64,000 nucleotides of DNA from Epiperipatus broadwayi (GCA_028023455.1 JAQFVV010012510.1:3887420-3951419), one strand, 5' to 3'; counted from the first letter of the stretch, positions 1 to 12,551 are shown. A program made the numbers and translations. The notes: generated by a model not told the origin, from the sequence alone.

Positions 1-689
1 AATACTAGTCATTTGTTTTGGAAAACCTCTACACCCAGCATATTCCTTCAACATTATAAAACATACAAACAAGAAATCAGGATCTTACTTATATAAGACA
101 GATGTTAGTTTTTCTATATGAAACTGTGTCACATTTAAAAATGCAATGTTCTTAATTTTAATTAATTTAATTTTCAAATAAAATTATTACATGTATTTTT
201 AAGGGTTTTTTATTGTAATGTATCTCTTATTTAAACTCTGTCAGATCATAACATCCATGGGTGCAAGAAGCAGACTAATTTTCATCACTAAACTAGAGAG
301 GTCAACAGAATCTCCATAACTTTTGCTTGACAACTCAATGTTTCTGTATTACACTACTCTTAGACAAAGTAAGGATTAGTTTTTATTCACATTTAACAAC
401 TTGTGGAAGGATGAACAATCATTACACTGTAAATATGTATCTTCATTTTTTTTTATTAATGTATCCTTCATCTCAACTCCATATCAAAACCATGTATTAT
501 ATATATTTATAACACATGACCACCATTTCCTATACTTACACAAGCAGCCATTGATTATTATGATTTTTACTGGGTGGCACTACTGTATGGAAATTTTGCT
601 ATACACCTGATAATGCTTTAATTATTGTATTATTATTTGAATGCATGAAAGGTATATAGCTGTATAAATTAGGTAGTATTTCTCCATTG

Positions 690-1015
690 CAGTATTTCCC
701 AAACTTATTCTTTCACAGAACACTTTACGAATTTTACAATTTTAACAGTACAATTTGGTTTTTGTAATAGAAAGATAGGTTTTGATTTTTCCATTTTATT
801 AACAAATAATGTAAATAATTATAAGAGTTAAAAAATAGAATAAACATTTATTGCAAAATTTTAGTTATATAAAACAGAACTTTTAAAAATAATAAACAAT
901 AACAAATAAGAATTAATAATGAATAACGTTTTAATGACTTGAATGTTTTCGGGTCTTTGAATTACAACTTTCTACAGAACATTGTGTTCCACAGAACATA
1001 GTTTGGAAATTGCTA
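690..1015. mobile_element. hAT-type non-autonomous element (MITE), degenerate
   Basis: The left end reads CAGTATTTCCCAAAC, then a CACAGAACACTT block. The right end is its approximate reverse complement (TGTTCC ACAGAACAT, then GTTTGGAAATTGCTA). Termini of this form are typical of hAT elements. The flanking 8 bp are ctccattg (682-689) and ttctattg (1016-1023), matching at 6 of 8 positions, as expected for an old 8 bp target duplication. The AT-rich interior has no coding capacity. Confidence 0.6.
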
Positions 1016-1137
1016 TTCTATTGTAATTATATACATATATATAATTTTGATAGAAGAAAACTTCCCTTCCACCAGGTAAGTGCTATGAATAGACAGACCC
1101 TACTTTAATCATAGTGCATTGAATATAAAGGTAGATT

Positions 1138-1500
1138 TTTCATTTAAATTATATATATATAATGCTATGTTATTTAATAATTAGATTTATATAAATTAAT
1201 GTGGTTCAATATCACAAGTTGTTAAAAATAAGATGTTTTCTTTATCCTGGGGTATATAATTTGAACCTCTACCAAGTAATAAGATAAAGTTTAAAATCTG
1301 GCTCTTAAACAGTATGTGTTCTATTTTCAGCACTGTCGCTGAATATTGGTTTATCTAATAGTGGGTTCTAAGATTGGATGGGCCTCTTTTTTTTTTTTTT
1401 TTGGCATTGAGCATCTATCTATAGCTTATGGATAGAAGGATAATTTTTTTCCATCTAAATTATATATCTAATGCTATGATATTTAATAATTATACATATA
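1138..1500. repeat. Direct repeat of about 45 bp, two copies
   Basis: Segments near 1138-1183 and 1450-1495 share the order tca/tct-aaattatata, aatgctatg and tatttaataatta. A poly-T run and a short hairpin around 1385-1445 lie between them. No element boundaries are evident. Confidence 0.4.
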
Positions 1501-2121
1501 TAAGGATGTAAACGAGGCTGAAATTAATCAATTTCTATATGGATAAAAATCTTATTAGTTATAATTAATGACGTAATCAAATTCTAATGATACAATGATT
1601 AATTATTAGATATGAGTATGCTCTATTTAACTAGAAATCAAATTAATATTATTTTAAATATTACATAATTGCAAATATCAAAAATAACGAATGAAATATT
1701 TAAGGTCTCAATATAAAAGATCTTTAGTTTCAAAAAACTTTTCAACTAACATGCCTCCCCCCCAAAAAAAATCAAACCCATATATATGTATATTAGAAAG
1801 TAACAGATTAATATTGAAGATAAAATTAATGTGTGTGAAATCTTTCACAGTTTCAAGGAAGATAATTGGCAACGGTATCCCATAAAAATAAGGTTCTTCT
1901 AGTTTTTAAATTATAGATAATGAATCTTGATGAAAAAAAAACCATTTTAGCTTCAGATTATGTGTAGAATTCTTTAGTTATTTTTCAGATATTGACAATT
2001 AAATATAGCTATGGGAATCAATCTTAATTTTATTTTTAGCTAAAGAAATAGCGTTTTAAATTATTTACATCGTATAATTTAAATTATAATTTTATTTACT
2101 TCTTATTATAAATTTTTATTA

Positions 2122-2175
2122 AGCTTGTGTTTTAAGACCTATAGAGGTCCCTACCTTCGTATTTTTCAGACGCTT
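2122..2175. repeat. Fragment of the 34205-34352 hairpin repeat
   Basis: The segment shares with 34290-34335 the order agcttgtg, taagacct, tagaggt, cctaccttcg and atttt. It shows this sequence is dispersed, not unique to 34 kb. Confidence 0.5.
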
Positions 2176-2469
2176 ATTTCTAAGGTTACAGCCTTAGTAA
2201 ATTATTACTTCTTATTAGTTTTGTTAAAACTTTATTTTCAGATAAAATTATTTTTTTAGTATGTCTGAATACCACCATGATTTATTTTTGTTTGCAACTG
2301 AATTTTAAATACGCATATATGAATAAATAGTAAGAATTTGATGGATTAATTGTATAGTTGAAAATATTTACAATAGCAATATAACTCAATTAAACTTAAA
2401 GAGGGTTAAGCTATAAAATAAATGAGGTTTTTTAAAAATTATAATAATAGTAATTTTGTTTTAATATAG

Positions 2470-2523
2470 GGGGAGCAATAATCGCTTAAATGAAAATTCG
2501 AGAGAAAGGACAAATGCTAACAG
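2470..2523 (+). CDS. DD3-3-like exon a (first visible)
   Basis: The exon follows acceptor ...aatatag and ends at donor gtaagt. It enters with one base of a split codon. By family comparison this is the arginine of an upstream N-P-R, so the preceding exon should end in two bases such as CG or AG. It encodes residues 1-17 of the visible protein (GSNNRLNENSRERTNAN) plus two bases of R18. This is the conserved N-terminal region that follows the signal peptide in DD3-3 proteins. Confidence 0.88.
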
Positions 2524-2619
2524 GTAAGTCAATATAATTATTTTAAAAAACAATTGTTTAATGAGTGATAAATTTATTTTTTTATAGCTAATGATTTAAA
2601 TTATTACTTTTTTTGCAAG

Positions 2620-2706
2620 ATTATTTGATTCACAAAATAATGAAAGAGGAGGGTATAACGTAGGAAGCTTATACTATTACGAAGGTTCTGTCTTGAAAGT
2701 AGAATG
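2620..2706 (+). CDS. DD3-3-like exon b
   Basis: The exon lies between acceptor tttgcaag and donor gtaagt, after a 96 bp intron. It completes R18 and encodes residues 19-46, beginning LFDSQNNERGGYNVG and ending LKVE; the last two bases start W47. The GGYNVG and YYEGS motifs are family hallmarks. No frame disruption is seen. Confidence 0.92.
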
Positions 2707-2927
2707 GTAAGTTAAAAGTTATAATTTTATACAAACTTTCCAACATTATTTTATTCTAATATTCTTTTCTATGAGATTTGGCTCTTCTATCTGTGGTTAC
2801 TTCTCACTTTTCTCAGATTTAAAAAAAAAATAATATGAAGATAAAATAGCATTTTATTGCGCCTTTATTTGTATGATTTGGACATATAAAACATTACAAT
2901 TTTTACAAACAACAAACACATACGCCA

Positions 2928-3048
2928 GTAGGGGGGGGGGGTGCAGAAAGGCAAAAACAGAAAAAGAAAGGGGTGAGGGGGGGGGGGGGGGGGGGGGGGG
3001 GGATAGGGGGTGGACTGTTGGGGAGATGGGGGGGGGGTGGGGGGGTTT
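2928..3048 (+). repeat. Poly-G / G-quadruplex-prone tract
   Basis: Several long G runs occur on the plus strand: near 2932-2941, an uninterrupted run of about 25 bases near 2978-3002, and runs around 3004-3046. They stand out sharply in an otherwise very AT-rich region. The tract lies in the 10.5 kb intron about 220 bp after exon b. Its exact length in the assembly may be unreliable. Confidence 0.85.
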
Positions 3049-3194
3049 TGTTTTTATTACAAATTTTTCTAATCAAAAGCAAGTTTAAATTAAGAGATAA
3101 AACTAGAAACTAGATAGAACATTGTCTCAGGAAAAATAAAAACGCTTGGAGAAAAAGGTGTGAGATTTAGGTAAGGAATACCGTAAACAATTAT

Positions 3195-3923
3195 TTGAAA
3201 TACAGGCACTGAAATCTTCACATACCTGGAGCCTAATTGTAAATATAGGGGATTTGAACTCTGACTTTCAAGCACTCTTCAATTATCCATACTATCTCAT
3301 ATCACTGATACACATCACCACATACATATAGAAAAGATAAATAATCACTAAAATATAACTAATATACGTATTTTATGCTAAACCAGCACTCATCAGTTGG
3401 TCCAGATTATCATCTACACATATATAATCAGTGCTCAGTTTATATTAATATAGCAAATCTTCATACTTTAATGGATAGACTTCTATCCATTCCAACTCTT
3501 CAACCATCTATACCATTGAAAATTCTGATGATGGAAAGCTCAAATCCTGTGCATGAGGGGTCAGAATGACTTGAGCTCAACATGGGCATGACAATAATAT
3601 TGGCATCGGCATGGGATTTGGGGTTTCCGTCATCGGATTTTCAATGGTATGGATGGCTAAAGAGTTGGAGGTTGGAGTGGATTGAAGCCTATCCATTAGA
3701 ATATGAAGATTTGTTATCTTAATATAAACTGAGCACTGATTATATATGTGTATGGGAGGTGATAATTTGGACTAACTGATGAGTGCTGGTTTAGCATGAA
3801 ATAGGTATATTGGTGATTATTTATCTTTTCTACATGTAAGTGGTCATGTGTATCATTGGTATGAGATAGTATGGATAGTTGAAGGGTGCTTGAAAGTCTG
3901 AGTTCAAATCCCCTATATTTATT
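3195..3923 (-). mobile_element. Family B palindromic retroposon-like element, longest copy
   Basis: Two arms of roughly 300 bp (about 3241-3540 and 3610-3921) are reverse complements of each other. One arm begins atttgaactctgactttcaa and the other ends ttgaaagtctgagttcaaat. Left of the arms is an unpaired tail (3195-3240) that also occurs, in the other orientation, at 37035-37079. The whole is bounded by the direct repeat taaacaattat (3184-3194 and 3924-3934), an 11 bp target duplication. Four or more related loci exist in the window. No protein and no clear pol III box was found. Confidence 0.72.
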
Positions 3924-4358
3924 TAAACAATTATATACATGTACTTTTATTAAGTATAATAAGCAATAATAAGAATTTATTAGATAGTTCGTTATACTAC
4001 TAGTTAAAAAATGAAAGTGGAATAGTAATAAAAGTTAGTTCATATTTATCCAACTTTTTAAATTACAGCCAATGAAATCATTAAGTTATTTGTTCTTCCA
4101 AAAAGGATAAGTAATGTTTTTGAAGAAAATCAATTCTATAAAAATAGCAACTTGTTACACATTTGTCACTAGAAACCCTCCATAAATGAGTATGACGATT
4201 CTAACTCCTGAAGAAAAAAGAGAGGACAAAAAAAAGTTAAAAGGATGGGTTTTACAAAGACTACATAAACTAATTCTGGACTAGTAAGTACATCAGCATG
4301 TATCACATGATTAGACTTCTTGCAATGAAGACTTTGAATATATTTTTGCAACATTTAT

Positions 4359-4482
4359 ATCACATGATTATGCTTACACAAGCTGTTTACAAAAAGGCAA
4401 ACTCTCCATATAGTAGCAACTACTCCATGGATTACTCTGGCTTGTACTGAATAGTGCTACTATATGGAGAGTTTTATCTGTA
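4359..4482 (-). mobile_element. Family A palindromic SINE-like element, short form
   Basis: The tail atcacatgatt...gcttacacaagctgttt lies on the left. The body is a hairpin: aactctccatatagtagc pairs with gctactatatggagagtt. It is flanked by the 12 bp direct repeat tgcaacatttat (4347-4358, 4483-4494). Confidence 0.75.
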
Positions 4483-4958
4483 TGCAACATTTATTTCTGA
4501 ATGATTTTAATATTTTTCATTATAATGGCTTTTCTTTGTCTTTTATCTTCAGCCTAATCATCCCAATGAAAGCAATTACCGGTACCTAATAGTGTATTCC
4601 TTTAGAGTATTATTAGATAATTTTTAAATGTAAATGAAAACTATTCTCAAGTTCATCATAAAATATTTTTTTAAAAATAAATTGTTATTCTTCACTCATT
4701 TTACATGTCAAATCCAATGAAAATGTATCTTTTTGCAGAGGATTATGTCACTTAGTAAGCTAAAGAATATACCAGTTGGCTTTTTTGATCTCATTGTATT
4801 TTTAGAATTTTGCAGACAATATCTAAATGAATTTTTTTAATGCATTCTTGTTATGATGTTGGGATTTATATTCTATACAAAAATTTGGCAGATTAATTGC
4901 TAATAAAGTAAATGAGATTTTTGAATATTAATGATTAAACCAAATTCTTTATAGGTTG

Positions 4959-5675
4959 TGTTATATCCGCACTTACGACTGTGCGGCTATCCAATAACAT
5001 TCGCTAATGTTCAATTCCCACACTGTTTTCTTGCCACTAATGCTCTGCTGCGTATGCTCTCCAACGAATGGTCTGCAACGAATGCTCTGAATATACTCTG
5101 TATTCTCTGCACTGGGTGCTCTCCAAATGAAAGGTCTGCAAGCGGATGCTCTCCAAAAAATTGGTCTGCAACGTGCTCTCCAATGAATTGGTCTGCAACA
5201 AATGCTCTCCAACGAATTGGTCTGCAACGAATGCTCTCCAACGAAGGCTCTGAATATCTCCGCTGCGGTCTCCTTCAGCTATACCCATGAAGTACATTTC
5301 CACTGGGCGCTGGTCATTAACCGCAAACACTAATGCGAGATATTTCTGCTGGTGTTAAACAGACATCTACTCAAATACTGCTACTCAACTACTGCATGAC
5401 TTCTTTCTACTACTGCACTGCGTAGTTATTACCCGGTCCTCTATCGCTCTTTGATAACTGCAACAATCAATCAATATACCGTCCAATAAGGCAACGTCTC
5501 TTATCCAGAAATATTTGTAATCAGCAAATATTTCTTGGAATTGTCGATCGCCATTACGTCAATGCATTAATTAAATTCCTCAGCTATCAGAGCGCGATCT
5601 AAAAACAACCTCTCGAATAAATTTTAGTTTTTTCTGGAGTGCACAAACATGTCTGCCATTTTACAAAACACTACA
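4959..5675 (-). repeat. 3' LTR of the TRIM-like element (minus orientation)
   Basis: This 717 bp LTR matches 6021-6728 almost throughout. Inside it, 5037-5250 is an array of imperfect units of about 26-31 bp built from tgctctccaacgaa and ggtctgcaacgaa. These tandem repeats keep open frames on both strands by chance and are not genes. Confidence 0.82.
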
Positions 5676-6020
5676 CCTCCCTCTACTCCAGAAAAACCCT
5701 TCTTGCTATTCCTTGGTGTTGTTTTTCTATTGCTACTTTCCTGTTATTTCACTCAGAAATATACGATTTAACTGCTGCTGAACTTTTTCGCCAATTACGT
5801 TCAATGGTGACTGCGCAAGCGTGGTAAACTCATCTTCCGATGTTAACTGCACAAATGTTTTATTTCCAAACTTTCACCGATGTTTCATCACGTAAACTTG
5901 CAACGAAAACTTTAGCCATTCACTTGCGTTGTTAACGTTACTAACTGGGATTTCCATTTTCACCAGGTTTCTCCGTCTAACTTATTCACTACTTAGAGGT
6001 TCCAAATGCGACTGCGCCAA

Positions 6021-6728
6021 TGTTATATCCGCACTTATGACTGCGGCTATCCAATAACGTTCGCTAATGTTCAATTCCCACGCTGTTTCTTGCCACTAAT
6101 GCTCTGCTGCGTATGCTCTCCAACGAATGGTCTGCAACGAATGCTCTGAATATATTCTGTATTCTCTGCACTGGATGCTCTCCAAACGAATGGTCTGCAA
6201 GCGGATGCTCTCCAATAAATTGGTCTGCAACGTGCTCTCCAACGCATTGGTCTGCAACAAATGCTCTCCAACAAATTGGTCTGCAATGAATGCTCTCCAA
6301 TGAAGGCTCTGAATATCTCTGCTGTGGTCTCCTTCAGCTATACCCATGAAGTACATTTCTACTGGGCGCTGGTCATTAACCGCAAGCACTAACGTGAGAT
6401 ATCTCTGCTGGTGTTAAACAGACGTCTACTCAAATACTGCTACTCGACTACTGCGTGACTTCTCTCTACTACTGCACTGCATAGTTATTACCCGGTCCTC
6501 TATCGCTCTTTGATAACTACAACAATCAATCAATACACCGTCCAATAAGGTAACGTCTCTTATCCAGAAATATTTGTAATCAGCAAATATTTCTTGGAAT
6601 TGTCGATCGCCATTATGCATTAATTAAATTCCTCAGCTACCAGAGCGTGATCTAAAAACAACCTCTCGAATAAATTCTAGTTTTTTCTGGAGTGCACAAA
6701 CATGTCTGCCATTTTACAAAACACTACA
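6021..6728 (-). repeat. 5' LTR of the TRIM-like element (minus orientation)
   Basis: This 708 bp LTR is partner to 4959-5675. It carries the same internal tandem array at about 6096-6310, with a few substitutions. On the minus strand it would hold the promoter. The minus-strand primer-binding site lies just outside, at about 6003-6020. Confidence 0.82.
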
Positions 6729-7212
6729 GGTTGCATTCAAAATATGACAATTTTTTTTATAGACCCTTATTGCTAATCTAAAAGCCAAGGAGATGAAGTT
6801 CATTTCATTCTTAATCAGTTCAAAGTAGAAATTCCACTATGAAAACCTATTTTATATTTACATCTTGAAGTTTCCTATCTCATCAAAATGAAAAACAAAG
6901 TTGAAGATAATTGTATATTTCTATTTAACGCCTTTCATTTCAAATACCATGATTTTCCATCATCAGTAATAAGACCCCTTTTTATGCCATTATGTAGAAA
7001 GCTATGCAATAGGAATCAACTTTGGTGAACAATTATTCTATTTTGAACATCACAAATTACTTGACTCTGGTAATTTTTTTTTTTTTGCATTTATTGAGCA
7101 ATAAAAGTCATGCCTATCATGCTTAATACATCCCTAAAATTGTATCGAGTCTCTGATAACTATTTATCTATGATTAGAAGCAACCTGCATAATAAAATCC
7201 ACGAAAGTACTT

Positions 7213-7442
7213 TTATCACATGATCATTATTCTGTATGCTTACACAAGCTGATTAAACAGAGGCAAAACTCTCCATACAGTAGCACCACTCAATTCAAGC
7301 AGAGTAATCAATGGTTGCAAGAAGAATTGTGCATAAAATTTTCATCTAATGCCATCCAATATCCCCAGACTAGTTTCTAGTTTGTCACTTTCATCATTAA
7401 AGAGCCTTGGATCTGAGAGCACTGCACCTAGATCTTATGATC
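7213..7442 (-). mobile_element. Family A element, truncated copy
   Basis: It begins with the family tail (atcacatgatcatt, tgcttacacaagctg) and continues through aaactctccatacagtagc, gtgcataaaat, atccccagactagtttct and ccttggatctgagagcac. It stops in what is the loop of the long form, so the second arm is missing. No target duplication was recognised. Confidence 0.65.
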
Positions 7443-7648
7443 TAATGCAACCCTCCAGCAGCCACCTTTTACCTTATTAGCTAACCTAATCTTTGAGTCC
7501 AAAATGAAAACCCAATAATGTTTTCAATTCAAGCTCATTAACTTATATAGTCATATAGATCTGACTTATTTCAGCATCCATACTCTTTGGTGTCCTTGGT
7601 TTTTTAATAACCACAATCACCATAATCTTCTTGGACAGGATTGGTATT

Positions 7649-7888
7649 AAACATCACATGATCACCATTCTTTATGCTTACACAATCTGTTTAAACAGAG
7701 CAAAACTCTATACAATAGCACCATTCCAAAGTTCCTCACTGATGAAAGCCACAAGCTAGAAACTAGTCTGGGGATATTGGATGAGTAGGCACTAGATGAG
7801 GATTTTATGCACAAACGTTCTTGCATCCATTGATTACTCTGGCTTGCACTGATTGGCCCTAATGTATGAGAGTAACAATGTTGTCTCA
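7649..7888 (-). mobile_element. Family A element, degenerate copy
   Basis: It carries the tail (acatcacatgatcacc, tgcttacacaatctgttt), the gcaaaactct block, the inverted-arm segment (gaaactagtctggggatatt, gattttatgcaca) and a worn terminal arm. The flanks (ggtatta and ggtaattt) are only a weak possible duplication. Confidence 0.6.
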
Positions 7889-8165
7889 TGGTAATTTACT
7901 ATATATTTTTTCTATTTCTTTTAAGATCAGATAGCATATTTCTTGGATATATATTTCTTAAACAACTATGATCTAGTTTTGAAGCTAACTAACATTACTA
8001 TATGTAAAAAAAATTTTGGAATAATTTTTTAAGTTTATTACAAATCCATCTATTGTATGTATGATATGAATAATCAATGGACTAATGATAATACTATTAT
8101 ATCCATGTACCAAAGTAGTTTCTGGCTTTTGTTCTTCATAGGTGAAGCTATTGAATTTAAAGTTA

Positions 8166-8300
8166 GAATTAATGCCGATTGTAAAAGACCCAGAAAGAGA
8201 CCACATGTGAGATAGATGGATGAAATAGGAAAGGGTGCAGGGGTGATGTAAAGAAGAGAAGTTAAAGATCGAAGAAGATGGTAGTGGATTGATAATATGG
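8166..8300 (+). pseudogene. RTE-like LINE, 3'-terminal fragment
   Basis: The segment matches 63778-63885: cccagaaagagaccacatgtgag, gatgaaat, gaagaagatgg. Read with small corrections it is the C-terminal R-x-R-K-R-P-x-x-R-W-x-D-E-I tail of a LINE ORF. It has stops and indels and is inactive. Only the extreme 3' end is present, as expected for 5'-truncated insertions. Confidence 0.6.
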
Positions 8301-9964
8301 TGGGATACTGTCAGATTTATATAATTTTACAACAAATTGGATAGTATACAAGGAGTTAAAAGTTGTCACTAGAGATATAAGTGCTTTAGTTTTAAATAAG
8401 CCAGAAATTGGGGTTGTGAATATAGTAGCATTACTATCTAGTATCTTTTGGTTGCTCAAGATTTGAATAGGTAGTTCAATAACTGCTGAAAGTTTATGGT
8501 AAATGTAAACAAAAAAAACATCATAGGTTTGTTTTATTTTAATACTTCTTCAGGTATCTCATCAGAATGTGTAGGCTTTTTATTTTTAAAATTACAAAAA
8601 TATTTTTTTAAACTTCTGGATATCTCTGTCCAATTTTTAGATTAGATGAATGCGTAAAATATTCTCTCTATCTATTAAAATGGCTTCTTTATCACATAAA
8701 ATATTGTCATTCATTGATTTAATAGGATTATGGTATTTCCAAGTCTATTTGTCACTTTCATTTTATTTTTTCATTAAATAACTGAATTTGTTTTGTAGTT
8801 TGAATCCACCAGTCATTGTTGTCTTTAAATTTATACTTTGCTTACAAAATTCCACATTCTTTTTCTTATTTTACCTTGTAGAGACTGCCATGTTTTCTTT
8901 TAGTCAAGTCACTAATAAAGCAATCAATGCTTTAATAATTTGACAAGTTTTTAAATCTAGCATGAATAAGAGTTAGAAATATGTTTGAATTAGGACTTAT
9001 GTTTCAATGCAACTATTGTCTTGATGTTGATATATATTGATGGTATCATTTAATGATCTGTATCTGTAAGTGCTTGTGATATCAACTTTTTTACAAGTTT
9101 CTGAAACATATTCCACAGATGTCATTGTTTGATCATGAAAACAACCTAGTTCCTTTATAGCATAACAATATTTTTGCCTAAGTATAGTTTTCATGTTAGT
9201 GAATTTATGTGTTATGCAAAAATCCAGTAACTACAGTTATATCACATAGACATTATAGTTTCCATTAATATATGCATTAAAGTCTCCAAAAAGAAAAATG
9301 TAATATTTGACTGAATATTGATGAAATAATACTATCTGGCAAAAAATAAAAGCTTTTTTTCTCTGAATTTTTAAAATCTAATCTCAAAGTAAAAATTCTC
9401 TTGAAATAGGTACAGATACCACTTCTTAAACCAATTTTAATATTATTTAACTTTCAATAATACATTTGAGAATTCAAAGAATTGAAGGCAGTAAATTAAT
9501 CTTACTACAAATTTAACATTATGCAATATCTTATTACTTGATTATTTGCCTTTCTAAAAATCTACCATAATAATCATTTGCCAGTTCATTTAAACTTCAT
9601 TTTTCAAAATTCACTAAGTATATTTATATTAATCTTAAACTATAGTCATTCTGTAATGAGCTATCCTACATTCTGATCTTGAAAAGAAAAGTTTGTATTT
9701 TTCATATACCAATATTAAGAAGAAAATTAAGATTTACTTCTATTAATACTACAATTATTTCTATGATTTTAATAAGCAATCTATCAGGAAGTTTGATAGA
9801 TTTTATACAAAAGACCATTTTTAAAATATCTGAAATTATGTATAGGCCTGTCTAAATATAGTCATTTGTTGAATGAAACTCTTGTTCTAATACATTTTTA
9901 CAAGATGCATGCAAGATTGCAACTAGGGACTCCCAGTCTGCTAAATTTCTCTACATCATATCTC
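8301..9964. other. Intronic AT-rich sequence
   Basis: I see no exon, RNA gene or clear repeat here. The short open frames are not supported by any recognisable motif. Confidence 0.4.
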
Positions 9965-9975
9965 TCTCAATGTCA

Positions 9976-10102
9976 AACATTACTTAATCACCATTCTTTA
10001 CGCTTACACAAGCTGTTTTTCACAGAGGCAAAACTCTCCATACTTTAGCTATGGCTGGCACTGAGTGGCGCTACTGTATGGAGAGTTTTGTCTCTGTGTC
10101 TT
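9976..10102 (-). mobile_element. Family A element, short form
   Basis: The tail (atcaccattctttacgctta, cacaagctgttt) is followed by a hairpin in which cacagaggcaaaactctc pairs with gagagttttgtctctgtg. It is flanked by the 11 bp repeat tctcaatgtca (9965-9975 and 10103-10113). Confidence 0.75.
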
Positions 10103-10113
10103 TCTCAATGTCA

Positions 10114-12540
10114 TGAATCTTGTATATTATTTGCTTATAGAAAAATATTTGAGTCAGCCATAATTAAAGAATGAAAATGGAGTTACACAAACATATAATT
10201 CTATTATTGCAGTTAGTGTAGATGACTGATGACATGATAAAATCATAACAATTGAGACTTGTATTAATCTAAGTAATTGAAAATAACATAAAAGAAAAAA
10301 AAATTATGAATTCACGGACAAGGTAATTAAGGATACTTTTGGTTAGGCATTGCATATTGATGTTTACATTTAATACTTATATCTAAAAGATCCACTTTTG
10401 ACATTTTTAATTATATCATATATGTAAATGACAAAAATGATAATAATATATACATAATTAACTATTTAAAATGACTCAGAATTTCAGCGGCCTCTATCTT
10501 TTTTTCGGATTGGCTAATTAAATAGCATTTTTGTACATAACAGTTTAATAGTAATATGAGATATAAAAGTTACTGAAAACTTGTGGTGTCTATTAAAAAG
10601 TGTTTTAAATAGTTGTATTTATTAAAAAATTTTATACTTTGTAAACAATATTGAAGCTACATATATTGTAATGAAATAATTAGATTTAACCACTGAATAT
10701 GGTGGAGTTACTGGCCTATGGTTTATTGTGATAAATAATAATCACCAGTTTTATTTTATAACCAATTATATAATTAAATATTAAGTTAATTAATAATATT
10801 ATAATATTTATGTCTGTAAAATGTTAATTATATAATTCATATGTTATATGCATATTTAATTCAGTTTATGAAGTTTATATAAAGGTCAGTAATTAGGTTC
10901 TTATCTGATTGGAATATATTTGTGAATTTCTTGAATAACCCCATTTAATATGTATATATGCTCGTATTAATGTTAAAGTTTGTAAAAAAAAAAATGAAGT
11001 TGATTACAATTTTTACCTATTCGGAATATAGTTATACTTGTTAACTATGAAGAGTTTTATACTTAATGGTTATCTATGTTTCATTTTTCACAGTTTGAAA
11101 TAAAAACAAATGAAATCTGCATAATATGAATATGATTAAAGTTTATTCTGATTTGTAATTAGTGATTCTGGACTTGGTATAGCTGATGAATGAAATTCTA
11201 TTGAAGCTATTTCTATAAATTTTATATTGCTGTAAGTCACAGTTTAAATTTTAGCTACATCTTAGTTAAATAATGAGCTAATAGAGGGCACTTAAATACA
11301 TCGTTGATAATTTATTTTTATAATACAAAAATAATATAATATAAAAGACACCATTGCAGTATAACACTTATAGATGACATAAGGCCAATAACCAATAACA
11401 CAGACACTTATGTATATCTTATATTATCCCAATAATTAATTCAGCATGTAATATAAAGCCACAGTGATCAAATGAATTAAGGTTTCGAAGCATAGAGACT
11501 AAAACAAATATCATGAAGTAAACAAAATACTATTTAATTATTAGCAGATTAATATTAACAATGGATATATAAATCAGTTGTTTATATTATTTGAGACTAT
11601 ATGAACAACAAAAAAATTATACATGTTTTTAATTAATAACATGATTATTATCAGAATATGTAGGCGAAAACAGATCTTCCTTAGCTTAACTTTCCATATT
11701 GTTAACCAATTTTTTTTTAATAATGACTAAAATTAAATTGTTCTAATGGTCACTTTCAAAGTAATTGATCTTGATCGTGAAGAATAGAATATTACATTGC
11801 TTCCTAATAATTTCATTTGATTCTTGTTTGTAAATTCTTGACATTTTTATTTAAACTTTTTGGATTAATTTCCAACAGTTCTAAACATCTCAAATACAAA
11901 TTATTATTTACAGGTTATTACTTGTCCATCATTTTTTATATATTTTTTTAAATTTAAGAAAATGGATTTCAAATAAAATAGTTTAAATAGTCGCGACAAT
12001 ATTAGGAAAACTTTTGTGTTCATAAAAACATTTGCTTTTCAAACAAATTCAGTAAGTAAATAGTTTGTAAACAAATTATAATTTGTCTTATATTTTACAA
12101 ATTATAAAAAAAATCTAATTAAGTTATACTTTACATGTATTTATAACTTACTTTTAGGGTGAGCATAATTTCAGAAATTTTAAATGCGAATTATTATTAA
12201 AATAAATTTTAATAATGAATTATACTTATAATAATAAAATTAGTTACTATCTCAAATCAACAATAAACAGTTGTAAAAAAAAAAGTAGAATAACTAATAT
12301 TTTAATATAAGGTTTTATAACCAAAAAAAGTATTTAGAACTTTTTTTTATTTTAATTTTGTTTGAAATATTTTTTAAATTTATGAAGTTTTTAAACAAAC
12401 AAATAAAAAACAAAATGCTTAGAATCTGCAACCCTAAATCATAGTCCTGGGATTTTAGAAATAATCAAGAGAAGTTTGTGAGAGATTTACAGACATATTT
12501 ATAAAATATCTACAATATTTTATGTAGAGAATATACTACT
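10114..12540. other. Intronic AT-rich sequence
   Basis: No exon or classifiable repeat was found. Very AT-rich simple-sequence patches occur, for example around 10740-10860 and 12040-12420. Confidence 0.4.
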
Positions 12541-12551
12541 AGTATGTATGT

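Larger units (their letters stand above)
1024..2469. other. Upstream AT-rich flank or intron of the DD3-3-like gene
   Basis: I searched for the missing signal-peptide exon, which should end in ...NPR with two bases left over. No convincing candidate was found between 1 and 2469. A donor-like caggtaagt at 1073-1081 does not follow a family-like peptide. The stretch at 2122-2175 is a fragment of the hairpin repeat at 34205-34352. The rest is unremarkable. Confidence 0.5.
4954..6733 (-). mobile_element. TRIM-like LTR retrotransposon, complete with target duplication
   Basis: Two near-identical direct repeats (4959-5675 and 6021-6728) flank a 345 bp interior. The ends are TG...CA, and the 5 bp sequence ggttg occurs immediately outside both ends (4954-4958, 6729-6733). 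Read on the minus strand, the interior starts with a TTGGCGCAGTCG-type primer-binding site abutting the 6021 LTR edge. It ends with a purine tract (ggagtagagggagg) abutting the 5675 edge. This sets the orientation as minus. The interior has no gag, protease or reverse transcriptase and is far too short for them, so the element depends on enzymes made elsewhere. Scattered substitutions and small indels between the LTRs show it is not brand new. Confidence 0.85.

Noticed and set aside
1040-1080. Donor-like caggtaagt as the end of a first DD3-3-like exon
   Set aside because: The preceding frame reads EENFPST, not the expected N-P-R after a signal peptide, and no ATG with a hydrophobic leader precedes it.
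4958-6389. Overlapping open frames of 60-110 codons on both strands at 4958-5330 and 6064-6389
   Set aside because: They lie in the tandem repeats of the two LTRs and exist because the repeat unit lacks stops in several frames. No known protein motif is present.
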